39,259 bases of DNA from Halocafeteria seosinensis (taxonomy: Eukaryota; Sar; Bigyra; Bicosoecida): positions 1 to 39,259 of the forward strand of contig LVLI01000673.1 in assembly GCA_001687465.1 (NCBI GenBank). The letters run 5' to 3'. This document shows, one piece after another, positions 1 to 10,100 of this stretch. The notes beneath the pieces were generated by a model. The model had not been told where the DNA came from, ran no database searches, and saw only the letters and a program-made list of their open reading frames with translations. The first letter of the stretch is position 1, and each line of letters starts with the position of its first letter. The translations under genes were made by a program, and so were the position numbers.

Positions 1-1
1 T

Positions 2-877
2 TGTTTGTTGTTGTATACGTTTGAAGAACCCAATGATGGGATAAAAGAGAAGCTGTTTAAGCAAGGCCTGGAACTCAACAATGGGGTGACTCGGTTTGGT
101 ACGGCGTTAATCGAAGACACTTTAAGAGAGGAAGATTCGCAGAGGCGCTCGTTTGATGCTTTGCGCCACAGTTCCGCGAAGGCTCAGAAGTCGTTTTCAA
201 AATGGCGCAGCACCGCGAGTCGAGTAATTTCTGCTAGTGTCGCCAAAATAAAAGATGTATCCCATGAAAACCCCGAAGTCTCCAGTACCGGTATTTCTTC
301 TAGTCATGGGCATCTAAGAGGCTCATGGCGGGCCGGCTCCGCTCTCCCTCCAGCAGACTCCGTGTCAGCCTCTCAAGGAAGACTTAGAGTGACACTCAGA
401 CAAGGTGCCTTCCTCACCCAGTTAAATGCTTCACCCGGGACGTCAATTTTTGGGGATGTCAATCAAAACCAAAAGCTTGTATTGAAAGACTATTTTAAGT
501 ATATACAGAACAAGCGTAGTCCTTCTCGGATAGAGGTGTGTGCGTTTTTAGCCCAAGATTGCTCTTCACCGTCCATGGCTCCGATATGGATCTTAATATC
601 CGCTGACGTTTTGTTGGTGATGGAGGATCCTGGTCTCGCTGATGAGCAATGGAAAAAAGCAGTAAGCAAATTTCTATCAACTGAGAGTAAAGTGGAGCTG
701 CGCATCCCACTCTCATCTCTAAGAGAACTGCTATTTAAGAAGCATAGCTCCTCGATACTGACGTTGACTTACATGTCAGAAAACGGACAAGAGTCTGGAC
801 TGACCTTGCAGCTGAAAAATTGCCGTCTATTTTATGAAGAGATTTCAAATCGTGTACAATGTGGAGAAGGTAACTGA
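2..877 (+). CDS. C-terminal part of an unrecognised protein (left end cut by window)
   Basis: An open frame runs from the window edge to a TGA at 875-877, so only the last 291 or so residues are visible and the start lies outside. The first 90 residues look helical and charged. Residues 90-135 are Ser/Gly-rich and low in complexity. The last 150 residues alternate hydrophobic and polar positions (WILIS, LLVME, LTLTYMS, LTLQLKN), suggesting a beta-rich, possibly PH-like domain ending in a helix. I do not recognise the family and see no catalytic motif. The steady composition and 290-codon length argue for a real gene. An upstream exon or the rest of this exon should lie to the left of the window. 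Confidence 0.7.
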   Translation, partial: CLLLYTFEEPNDGIKEKLFKQGLELNNGVTRFGTALIEDTLREEDSQRRSFDALRHSSAKAQKSFSKWRSTASRVISASVAKIKDVSHENPEVSSTGISSSHGHLRGSWRAGSALPPADSVSASQGRLRVTLRQGAFLTQLNASPGTSIFGDVNQNQKLVLKDYFKYIQNKRSPSRIEVCAFLAQDCSSPSMAPIWILISADVLLVMEDPGLADEQWKKAVSKFLSTESKVELRIPLSSLRELLFKKHSSSILTLTYMSENGQESGLTLQLKNCRLFYEEISNRVQCGEGN

Positions 878-2042
878 GGAGAATGATTCACTGGGAATTA
901 CAATTACACACTTGTGTTGTCGGATAGATCAGTAGAAAGGGAAGTGGTAACGAACATGCAGCTTACGCTTTCAAACTCCCATAATTGGCACAGAGCCCGT
1001 TAATTCTGGACTAACCGTACATAAAGCGTGTTGCTGTACATGGCTAGCCCTGCTGTGGATAGCAATGTATCATCTTGAAACGGATCGGGTCGAACTTCCT
1101 GACACAATCACCGACAACTTTGCTTTCAATTTTGGAACAAACTTGGAGACATGTGTTGCCTCTGTTCCGCGAAAACACTTCTAGAGGCCTTGGCTCTGCG
1201 TGCATTGCCGACCTCCGACGGACGCGAACTCAAGGCTATTTAAGAAACGCCAACGCACACACCAAGAAAGAAGAACAGTGTAAGTCAGTGCAAGTCAGAG
1301 GATGACTGCACATCTGTGATGAATTTAGACAGCCACTCCAGTGTTTTTATCGAACGACAAGCATCAACTCAATAGGCGCTTCAAATAATACTGGCCAGAA
1401 AGGCTGCTCAAAATGAGCTGAAGCAACCCAAAACAAAGGATGAAGTCCGACCCAGACACGAATGCGGCAACGCTAAGGCGATGCAAGCTAATAGTAGCCT
1501 GTGGCGGGCGCAATGCTTTGTTTCTGGAGTAGGAGATTTACCAAATATGACCCCGGAAAAACGTAGCAGAAGTAAGTCCACTTTCGTAGCGTTTGCAAGA
1601 AGATGAGGTACATGATGAGACTCACTTCCGGTCTGTCGACAATTTGGAGCAGTCGATTGGTTGATAGACCTTCCACAGCAACCATTTACGACATTTGAGA
1701 ACCTACAATGAACCGTCGCCGCGAGGCTCCGATTTGGATTGAGAACCAGCTTAGGAAGTCTCTATTGCTTCCAGCCATTGTCGCACGGTCTTGGCCATCA
1801 CTTGACTGCAACAGTGTAATCACAGGAGCGCCAGACGGTGACAATATTTTTTGGGGCAATATTGTCCGCACATTGCAGCAATGGGGTATCCCCATCCGAA
1901 AGGAACCTCCGGTGGCTGAACAATCACGAGATAATGTGGATAATCTTAGAATTCTCATCCGGTGCCACGCTGCTATTTTTGGGCGTTTTCCATCCGTTGG
2001 TCTATACAAAGCTCCCATAAACAGGATAATAATACCAAGGCA
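878..2042. other. Intergenic, no convincing gene
   Basis: Both strands carry only short overlapping open frames with no recognisable domains and no clear splice pattern. The first 150 bases are probably the 3' UTR of the preceding gene. Confidence 0.5.
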
Positions 2043-2381
2043 ATGGAACAGGACAAACTCAAAATGCAGACGTTTGGTGGCTTTAGTAGGAAGGCAGAGG
2101 AATTTCTCCAAGGTCTTTCGCAGTGCGAGCCTTGCCTGAGGGTTTGGGATCCACACCGGTTTGCTCGTCGCCTCCGCTTTCGATTGGGTTGTCAACTCAT
2201 GAAGCGGGTTGCTGATGACATTTTGGCTTTTGGTGTGGATGTAGGTGGCAGTTGCTCTCCCGAGCCTGGGCCTCCAGCCGCTTCCATTCCCAACTTAGAC
2301 AACGAGATGGCCGAGAGAGCAGCCTGCTACTCCACCACAGTGTTCGTAGCGACTGCAATAGGCATGGTCACAAAACTGTAG
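2043..2381 (+). CDS. Possible small protein, 112 aa, unknown
   Basis: An ATG at 2043 opens a 112-codon frame. The middle is rich in Arg, Leu and Phe (FARRLRFRLGCQLMKRVADD) and could form an amphipathic helix. It is followed by a Pro/Gly-rich linker and a short hydrophobic end. The frame continues upstream of the ATG to about 1962. No family is recognised, and other frames are also open in this part of the window, so it may be chance or an exon of a larger gene. Confidence 0.3.
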   Translation: MEQDKLKMQTFGGFSRKAEEFLQGLSQCEPCLRVWDPHRFARRLRFRLGCQLMKRVADDILAFGVDVGGSCSPEPGPPAASIPNLDNEMAERAACYSTTVFVATAIGMVTKL

Positions 2382-3082
2382 GTACCGCATGATCTTCCTC
2401 CACTTCTGTAAACACAGCCGCCCCGATGAAAGCAAGCCCGGGATTCCCACGTGAAGCGCCATCAAACCGCACTAGAAGAGTAGATCCCTCATCATGCGGA
2501 CCTCAATTTTGAAGACCCAACTCACCTCCAAATTGCTGGTTCTGAGGGAACTCCAAAGCATCACCGACAGTCGCGATCCTTTTCGTTCTGGATAGACAAA
2601 CCCTAACCCTAACCTGAGTATTAGACTGAAAAGACACTGGAGTCTTGAAATTGACTGGAAACCTTAGATATTGACCACGTAAACTTACGCAAACGGGCCC
2701 TTTGGAAGCCTCTACTTTGCTCAGTCGTCACTCACGGGGAAAGGGAGAAATGGAACGTATAATTGTAGTTGGACTCGCAATGATATTATCTATCGAATGG
2801 TCGTGCCTGCGTGTTATCGTATTAGTTGTGGAATGAGATCCATTTTTGGCGATCTTCATTTTTTACTTGGGACCCGCACGGGTCAAATGTCCGAAATTCC
2901 ATATATGTATGTGAATACGTGTCTGTCTGTCTGTGTGTGTCTGTGTGATGGGCAAGTACAGTGTAGTTGTCAAGTACAATAACTATCAGAGCGACTCCGC
3001 TTCCGGTTTCTATCTGTAATGAAATTCAATAAAGAGGACAAATTAGCAATGACAATAAGTTGGATGGCAGGGCAACGACAAC
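2382..3082. other. Intergenic with a short telomere-like motif and a TG/TC microsatellite
   Basis: No gene is evident. Positions 2598-2614 read AAACCCTAACCCTAACC, two and a half CCCTAA units. Positions 2915-2948 hold a TGTC/TG-rich simple repeat. Confidence 0.5.
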
Positions 3083-3830
3083 TTATTGCTGGACGGCCTG
3101 CTTCATTGCTGCTCCCTGCTGGGACGACTTAGGAAGCCCACCAAAAACGTCGGAGCTACTTGTAACTTCATAATGACAGAGAGGCTAAAGTCTCTCCTAC
3201 CATCTATCGCGTAAGTGACACACCAATACACATACACACACATATATATATATGATCTCAGCTACCACTTAAGCACTCAACCGCACCAAATATCTATGGG
3301 TGAGTGGAAACTTACCTACCTGGTATCTCGTGCGCGCATACTTTCCTGATCAAAGCACACAGCGTGTCGGTCAGCGAAAGCATTTGAAGGCCCACTTTCT
3401 CCGTCAAAGAGGTAAAGATACCGGCTTCCGACTCTCTCCACTCTTTAATCCTCCGTCTCATTTCGTCCCTCTCATCGGGAGGGTACAATTCCTTGAGCCG
3501 TTTCCGTTCATACGCATCGCAGGCCTCACGGTCACCCAAAAGGAAACAAGCAACCATGACATTATGATTCACCTCATTTTGTTGGACGTCAGTAAGGACC
3601 TCATTCGTTTCCTCCTGACATAGAAGCGCTTCCACTTTCTTAATATTTTCTGACGCTATACGTCTCTTTCTATCCAAACATTTTTTAATCTCTTTGGGGA
3701 AGGTAGTCTGCTGCATCTGCTCAGCTGCGTGGTTCATTTTGCATTCGTCGGGTATAAACCAATCAGGAATCGCTTTCACTGCTTTGGATAGTACCAACTT
3801 TGGCGCTTCTTCTGGAGTTGCAGCTGACAT
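3083..3830 (-). CDS. Unknown two-exon gene, about 195 aa
   Basis: The first ATG on the minus strand is at 3830; codons further upstream are open but lack an ATG. Exon 1 (3830-3316) encodes a charged, helix-rich protein starting MSAATPEEAPK, with acidic/basic stretches (KEIKKCLDRKRR, RMRRRIKEW-like) and scattered Cys. A good donor, GTAAGT, follows at 3315-3310. An acceptor ending GTAG at 3156 restores the frame in phase 2 and adds a short exon (3155-3083) ending DVFGGLPKSSQQGAAMKQ plus AVQQ and TAA. The intron would be 160 nt and contains CA/TA simple repeats (about 3220-3253). The in-frame stop just past the donor supports splicing. I do not recognise the family. A small organellar or scaffold protein is possible, but that is a guess. 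Confidence 0.6.
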
Positions 3831-4734
3831 TCTGGCGCTATTGTCAAATGAGTTGGTGTTTTTAAACGTGTAGCTAACTAACTTCTGCTGTCCCCGAAAG
3901 TTAGGTGAGAGTAAATTCAAAAGAGTCGAACAACAACAAAACAGATTGTGGAGAGGCCCTACTAACTACCTGGTGTGGTAATAAAGCTTCAGCGCAAATG
4001 GTTTGCTTGCTTCTCCGTCGTGAAACAAGTTCCTGTACAGCCTTTCGATAGACAATCGAAGCAAAGCTTGTGTAGTCGCGGTTGGAGTGAAGTCAAGTTG
4101 AGCTTCATACTGGTTTGTTCCCGTATCCCTGCTCTTCTGTTCAACAAAGCGGCGCTTGATGGTTTCCAGCTCACTGCCAGCCCCCCTCCCGCGGTTTCAT
4201 GAGAATACGAAGCAGCCATACAACTGTACTGTGTCCCGGTATGTACAGTAGATTCTTCTCGCGAGTGAAGCTTTCCACAGCCGTCCGTCGGGTTTTTGTG
4301 CAACCAGCTCTGCTTTAATATGCTTTTTCTTTCCTGACGGTATATGTGCCTTTCTCCGTGTGCATTCAAACAGAGTCACAATGATGTCAAAGTTGGCCGG
4401 TTCATCAGGAGATTTTCAGCTGAGACAGCTTCCAGAGAGCTTCAAGTAGTTACTGTATTGTTTGCCTCTAAATTCAAACTAACACATCTCTGTTTAACAG
4501 TGGTGTGTGAATAACGTTATGTGAATGCTCTCGATAGCTGCGCTAAGCTCCCTCGCTGCTCCCAGCTGGGAACCCCAGGTCTAAGCCCAAACACGTTTCT
4601 AGGGTAAAAAACTGTGTGGTAAATGCCATACCGCTCCCACACTTCAGCAGATCTGTATCGAAGTGCGAAGCCGATATGCACGATGATTCTTATTATTGCC
4701 GTATCGAAAACCGTTGGCTTGGTTCCTGAACTTC
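3831..4734. other. Intergenic, no convincing gene
   Basis: Only short frames on both strands. A minus-strand frame at 4379-4197 contains a KPDGRLWKA-like string faintly reminiscent of the start of Copia reverse transcriptases, too weak to call. Confidence 0.4.
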
Positions 4735-4806
4735 CACACACACAAATGTGACAGATAGCCCACCGGCCGGGAAGTTGACCACATCCTCTTAACGAGGAGC
4801 GGTATT
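4735..4806 (-). repeat. Interspersed repeat, 5'-truncated copy 1 (reverse)
   Basis: Read on the minus strand, this starts inside the TACCGCTCCTC arm of the repeat hairpin, continues through CTTCCCGGCCGGTGGGCTAT and CTGTCACATTTG, and ends in a TG run. It matches the 3' ends of the forward copies at 33.4, 33.6, 36.2 and 36.4 kb almost base for base. A short GGAA lies on both sides and could be a minimal target duplication or chance. Confidence 0.85.
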
Positions 4807-5259
4807 CCAGCTGGCTGTGTTGGCTACGAAGTTGCCCGTGGCTGCAGCAGAATTGTGACGAGGAGACGGTGTCAACAACTGTTTCAGTATTTATTAGTTT
4901 TTTATAATAGCTGTGACAGTCTTTTCTATGACCAGTACCCTTTATATTATTAGTTATATATGGGTCTCAAGTATTCCCGGTTCTAACTGGAAATAAGCTT
5001 GGACTCCCTCGTAGTCTTCAGTAGTTCGCTCCTCAAACGTTTCAAACTCCTTGCTGATAAACGGCTGTATACGAGTAGAGCTCATTGGAATAGCCCACTA
5101 CTCATCAGCCCGTCACACATGTACCACCAAAGGTATGTCACAGCAGCAGAATGCACCTTCGAGGAACCAGCTCCAATAACCTAAAGCTACGTCAAACGAC
5201 TTAGTTTCATTCTGCAGTATTCGCCAAGTACAACGATTGCGAATCTTGAGAATGTGTAA
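4807..5259. other. Intergenic, nothing convincing
   Basis: AT-rich around 4890-4970. The right end may include decayed 3' coding sequence of the neighbouring GH32 relic, but I cannot trace it. Confidence 0.4.
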
Positions 5260-6230
5260 CATGCCACTCACGGCGAAAATCTTAATACCGGAGTCTGACA
5301 CAACCACAAAACTGCGGAACTGTTCTAGCGGCGATACGGGTGGAGTGCTTACACTACACAGTAAAAGGAAAGAAAAACCAACTCCTAGTCTCTAAGAGCT
5401 TCGAAAATCCCAACACTCACATTCCAAGTCGACAGTGCGCGCCAAACTGACGAGGAACCGACTGGGTGCCGACCCAATCTCTGCCATTCAATGGACCGTC
5501 CTCTGGATTCCAACCCCATACACCCGTTCTCGATTGACTGGGTCGTAAAACGACTTGCATGCATACCTGTAAGACGCCACCAGTTTTGGCTCATGGAACA
5601 TCTTAAAGGCCGACCATACTTGTCGTAGCATGCGCTGGAAGCAATCAATACGTAATACCACTCCCATATACAGTACAGTGTATTGATGTTTCTCACAAAC
5701 GGAGAAGCACTGGCAAATAGTACATCCTCATACTTCCAATGGGTGAAGTCCGGCGAAGAGTACAACACTATTTGTGCTTTCTGATCTGTTGTAACCGCAA
5801 ACGAAATAAACCGTCTTTGTTTTTTACTCTCCCACCACGCAGTGCTCGGATCCCGACACTGCGCCGTCGTCCCTCCTGGTTGTACCATACGACCAGCGTA
5901 GATACTGTGTGAACACATCCAAACGCTCCTGTGAATCGACAATACGTACCTGGAGGTGCCTGTGAAATGAAGGGGATTATTGTCATCCTTGTACCATTCT
6001 CGTAAATATGAATCCGATACATTCTTCGGCACTGCAGTGTGTTGGTTTCGCGCATTGACGCACGTGAAGGAAATGACCGGAAATCCATTGACTATCGTGA
6101 TCGACCCTGAAAAAACGCCCGTGCTATCGTATTCCTTGTCGGGGGCAAGGGCCACCGGCATATGCCGCCACGTGCTCAAGTCCTCAGAAACAACATGACC
6201 CCACTGCAAGGAAGACCTTTTGCCGCTGCC
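5260..6230 (-). pseudogene. Glycoside hydrolase family 32 (invertase/fructosidase-like) relic
   Basis: The minus strand keeps clear GH32 blocks in order: WGHVVSEDL..W with PVALAPD; YDSTGVFSGS; LREWYKDDNNP; RDPSTAWW (RDP at about 5855-5847, the family's substrate-binding Asp motif); and LYSSPDFTHWKYEDVLF. Further on are KSFYDPVNRERV, then WGWNPEDGPLNG and RDWVGTQSVPRQF, and finally VSDSGIKIFAVSG (5300-5263), resembling a C-terminal beta-sandwich strand. GH32 enzymes hydrolyse sucrose or fructans. This copy looks dead. The N-terminal NDPNG block with the nucleophile is absent. The acid/base WEC block is WEW at best, and about 80 residues after it are missing. KSFYDP..RV and WGWNPED are in different frames near 5519-5524, as if one base of a Leu codon were lost. 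The left limit of homology (about 6209) lies about 95 bp from repeat copy 2. Short introns could explain some frame changes but not the missing blocks. Confidence 0.8.
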
Positions 6231-6304
6231 GACGGCCCGGGATCGAATGAACGAATGAATACACACACATATGTGAATGAATGGGTGAATCCATGCCCAC
6301 GTGC

Positions 6305-6690
6305 TGGGCTATGTTGACGAAACTGAGGTGGACGGAATTCTTGGGGAGCCACCTCCCTCGTCAGGTGGTGGCTTGTCATTGGCCACGACTGTTGAGTCTG
6401 GACCAACACTTAATCCTGCCTGCGCTGCTGCAATCGGTCCTGGCGTCGCTGTGGCAGGTTCAGGGCCTTCTCATTCCAGACTGAGCCTTGACGGTACCCC
6501 TGACATCGTTGGCGCAGGAATGGCGCTTCCTCCGATGCCTCCTGAGCAAAACCAGTGTTGCGTTCCCTTACGGCGCATGTCAGCAAGGCTGCAGGAACAG
6601 CGGGCCCGAAGCTGCTTAACACGGGCGGATACCGCTCCTAGTTAAGAGGATGCGGTCAACTCCCCGGCCAGTGGGCTATCTGGTGTGTGT
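6305..6690 (+). mobile_element. Interspersed repeat, long copy 2
   Basis: This 386-bp unit is shared with 35826-36220. Both begin TGGGCTATGTTGA and end in the hairpin, CCGG..GTGGGCTATCTG and a TG run. It holds an open frame: GYVDETEVDGILGEPPP, then LNPACAAAI, GTPDIVGAGMALPPMPPEQ and RRMSARLQEQRAR, stopping just after the CDS-like part. The hairpin arms are ACCGC+TCCTA (6631-6640) and GAGGA-T-GCGGT (6646-6656) around GTTAA. CGTGC occurs at 6300-6304 and 6691-6695, a possible 5-bp target duplication. The encoded peptide is not a family I recognise. A Pro-rich end resembling retroelement polyprotein linkers is possible. Confidence 0.8.
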
Positions 6691-7052
6691 CGTGCATATC
6701 TTCCCATACACTGGGGCGTTGGGGTTGTGCTGGAGGAACAGGTGATGGTGATAGACGCCCTTCCAATACAGCATTGTTTCCTGTGCAAACCCAAGCCTAT
6801 ACCGAATCAATCTTTCTTTCTATCTCGTAAGCGCTACAGTATTGTAGTCCTCCCGGCCTGTTGTGATCAATAATACCTGCAAAACGAAGCTCATTTTGTA
6901 ATACGGGTACAATATGTATGCTCATCATAGCGGTCCACCGTGGAACCGTTGCCACCACCAGTATGAACAGTGCATTCATTCGATAACTCCTACCATTTGT
7001 ATTTGTGTACGCACGACTTCTTCTTGTGGAATCTTTTGAGGCTCGGTCGGGA
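6691..7052. other. Intergenic, nothing convincing
   Basis: A minus-strand frame (6979-6797) starts with a hydrophobic, signal-like stretch but shows no family. The homology with the right-end duplication begins at 7053. Confidence 0.4.
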
Positions 7053-7074
7053 TTCCACCAAGGTTGAAGTGGAT

Positions 7075-7100
7075 GTACAAGCCTGTATGTATTGTTGTAC
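7075..7100. promoter_or_regulatory. GTACAA...TTGTAC inverted repeat upstream of the DENN-PH gene
   Basis: GTACAA (7075-7080) and TTGTAC (7095-7100) form an inverted repeat with a 14-nt spacer, about 90 bp before the ATG. It is preserved in the duplicate at 38679-38704. Similar GTACAA/TTGTAC pairs sit at 11321-11336 and 33343-33378. A regulatory role is inference only. Confidence 0.3.
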
Positions 7101-7189
7101 CTCCTGAGCCGTAGCGTATCCTGGTAGTACTACACTGTCGTAGTGCTGCCTTGAATTGTTACAGTACCATCAATCAATCACGGTGGGTC

Positions 7190-10100
7190 ATGGAGAAGGA
7201 GAAAGTGGTGCGCAAGACCCGCGTGGTGACGGCTGTCTTTGGCCCCGGGAGCGCCGTTCTGACGCGTGAAACAGGCAAACATGCTCGAATGACAGCGCAA
7301 TGCAAGGCTTCACTGCCTCCCGAGCATGTCCTCGACACCATCTGGCAGGATGATTGGGGAGCTCCGACACGCTTCTATGGGGGGCAAGAGGAATCACCGT
7401 CCACGAAATCCCACAAACCTCGCAAGAGCCAATCCCTCAGTGAATGGGTCAATGCCTTGGGAGCGCATGTTTTCCCCGAGGACATCACTGTTCAACAATC
7501 CCACGACGACCCCCAGGGACGACCACAGGAGGAATACCGAAGCCGAATTCACTCGTTTGGATGTAATACGGCAATTAATTTTTATGGAACGTGCCTCACA
7601 CGGTACTTGCCCGTGGATCCCGGTTCTCCTTCGGCTGGGTTCTTCAAACTAATCGAGGGGCTAAAGAACGTCGAGGAAGCATCAGAGCCCGATGTGTCTG
7701 AATATCTCGAAAACTGCGCGACGGAATTGGCCGAACCTGTAGCCATTGTGGTCCTATCAAGCCGGCCACTCGCTGACTTGTGGAAGCCAATACTCTCAAC
7801 GCTCGACTCGATGATTCCCCCACAAGCCTCCATGGATGAGATCGTATCGGAATGGCTTCCTACGCTTCACAAGGCCATCGTCAACAATCGATGTTTGGGA
7901 TGCCGCTTACCAATTCCTTCCCAGTGCACGGGCAACATCAAACCGAAAGGCGACTCAGACCATGAGGATGATGAACAAGGGCTACTACATTGTTCTGAAA
8001 TATCCTCAACCGGGGAAGGCTGTTTGCATCCTCATATAATCGAACTGCAAGAGAAAGAGTTTATGATACCTCCTCTACGCCCTCATTATTGGGAATGCCC
8101 AAAGCATGCTTGGCGTTGCCCAAAGTGTGAATGTAAATGCAGGCCAACATCATTCCACGCGGGACACGTTTTGCCTAGGAATATTGTCAGTAAAAGGTGC
8201 CTCCGATGCACAGCTGAAGAAGAGGAGACTATGATACCGGAAGAGCAATTAAGTGGGGACTTGTTTCGTGAGTTTGTTTGTGACGACCGCTCCGTTTGCG
8301 CCGACTTGCTAGATGGCCCTGCCCTAACGACTCATAAGAATCTTTCGGAAACTTACAATAACTTAAGAGATACGCAACGTAAACATTTCCAGTTTATGTT
8401 TTGCAAATCTGGTACTCCGAGGAATACTCTACCTCGTTCAGATATCGATGAAATGGCGCTACTTAGTCAGATGGATCCGTACAAGATCATCCTAATGTAT
8501 AACGCATTCTTGGTAGGAAAGAACGTGATTATCATCTGTGATCATTTGGAGCTTGCATATGATTGTGTTATGGCCCTTAGCTCCCTTGTATGGCCGTTGA
8601 AACCTCCCATTCCTGGCACGGTTAGTCCTAAAGGGTTTGGGCTGGAATTCTTCATGGGCAGGCAGTATATTTTCTCGCTACCCCGGGAGCGGCTTCGTCA
8701 TATTGGCTACCTATGTCAAGGAGAGGACTACGATGGAAATGAAGAGGACTATCCTGATTGTTCATGTGCAGGAATGGATGAAACCTACGCGGTCTTGGAG
8801 AATGCACTTTGGCAAGGAGAGGAAGCTCCGGAACCGAATTTTTTCCTGGCTGATGTAGACAGAAATGACGTTTCCTATAGGGCAGTTGATCCAGAAGCCT
8901 TTTTGGCGGTACGGCACAGTATTTTTCTCTACGAGAGGATTTGTCGTGACTGTCCCTTATTCCCTCATGTGCAAATTGGTTCACCGTTGCCTCCCCATCC
9001 ACCGCTGTTGCATGCCGAGGCCCATCCGCAGGGAGTAAAGCAGTTCGTTGCAGAAAAGATCGAGCATGTTAGCCTGCTCTTTCGCGACTGGCCATTACGG
9101 TTACTAAAGCGCGAAATACTCAGCTCAATCGGACACGACAACTTACGACGCCGTGTCCAGGATAATCCGAATAAGGACGTTCATGGAATTGACAACGTTA
9201 AAGGTTGGAATGTAATAAAGAATCAGTCGTTTTATGACTTCCATCAGACCGAAGGAGTTGTAGCTCTCCCATTTATATTTGGAGAAACAGAGAACCTATA
9301 CCTTTGTGATCGGTTCGCCAAATCTCAGCCTGATGTTGCGTACGAGTTTGTCCGCATGTCGGAGCACCTTAAGTCCTTGAAAGACAACCGGAGTAGTAAC
9401 ATTAGCTATTCGAAAGGCGTTGCCCGCGCCATTGACTCTGACGACGAGATGTTTGAAACTTTTGAAATATCGCCTTCTGAATCTGGTTACTTTCAGCTCT
9501 TGAGTCCATGGGAACTGTGGCGAAGCCACGAGGTTAACGTAGGAGACTTAGAAAGGCAGGAGGCTCTTGAACAATTGTGGAGTCGTTTCTGCGAAAGCAC
9601 AGAGGAAACCGACCTTCCTCCATGGTCTCCTTTTACTTATCCCCGCACCCCAGACATCAGCTTTTGTAATGTGAGAATGGCATTTCTATCCGTGTTTGTC
9701 TCCTTATTCAAGGCTTTTCGATATTATATTAATTTCCCAGCGGATCTTACTCCTGGGACTGAAGCGGGTAATTACCACAGGTCTCGACTGCTGAATGAAA
9801 GAGTATCCTCATACGCCAGCGACAAAAGAGGGGGTCTAATGGACGAGTCGAACCACAGGAGCATCTCTGTAGAAGGATGTCCCTGCAACCATGGTGTTGG
9901 TAATGAATACCAACATTCTCGACATACTGAACAAAAACGATCTGTGGCGAGCACTGCGCAGGTATGCGATACGGAAGATACAAAAACACCTCGTCCCCTG
10001 ACTAAAATAGCCTCCTCTCCCACCATAAGCAAAGATTCAGATGGTGCTGCTGAGCGTAAACGAGCGCTGTCATCTCACACTGACTGGTCCCAGTTTCTGT

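Noticed and set aside
1686-2195. Minus-strand frame of 169 codons opposite forward frames
   Set aside because: No recognisable motif; both strands are open by chance and the composition is not convincing.
4197-4379. KPDGRLWKA string resembling the start of Copia reverse transcriptase
   Set aside because: The match is one short string, with none of the following reverse transcriptase motifs nearby.
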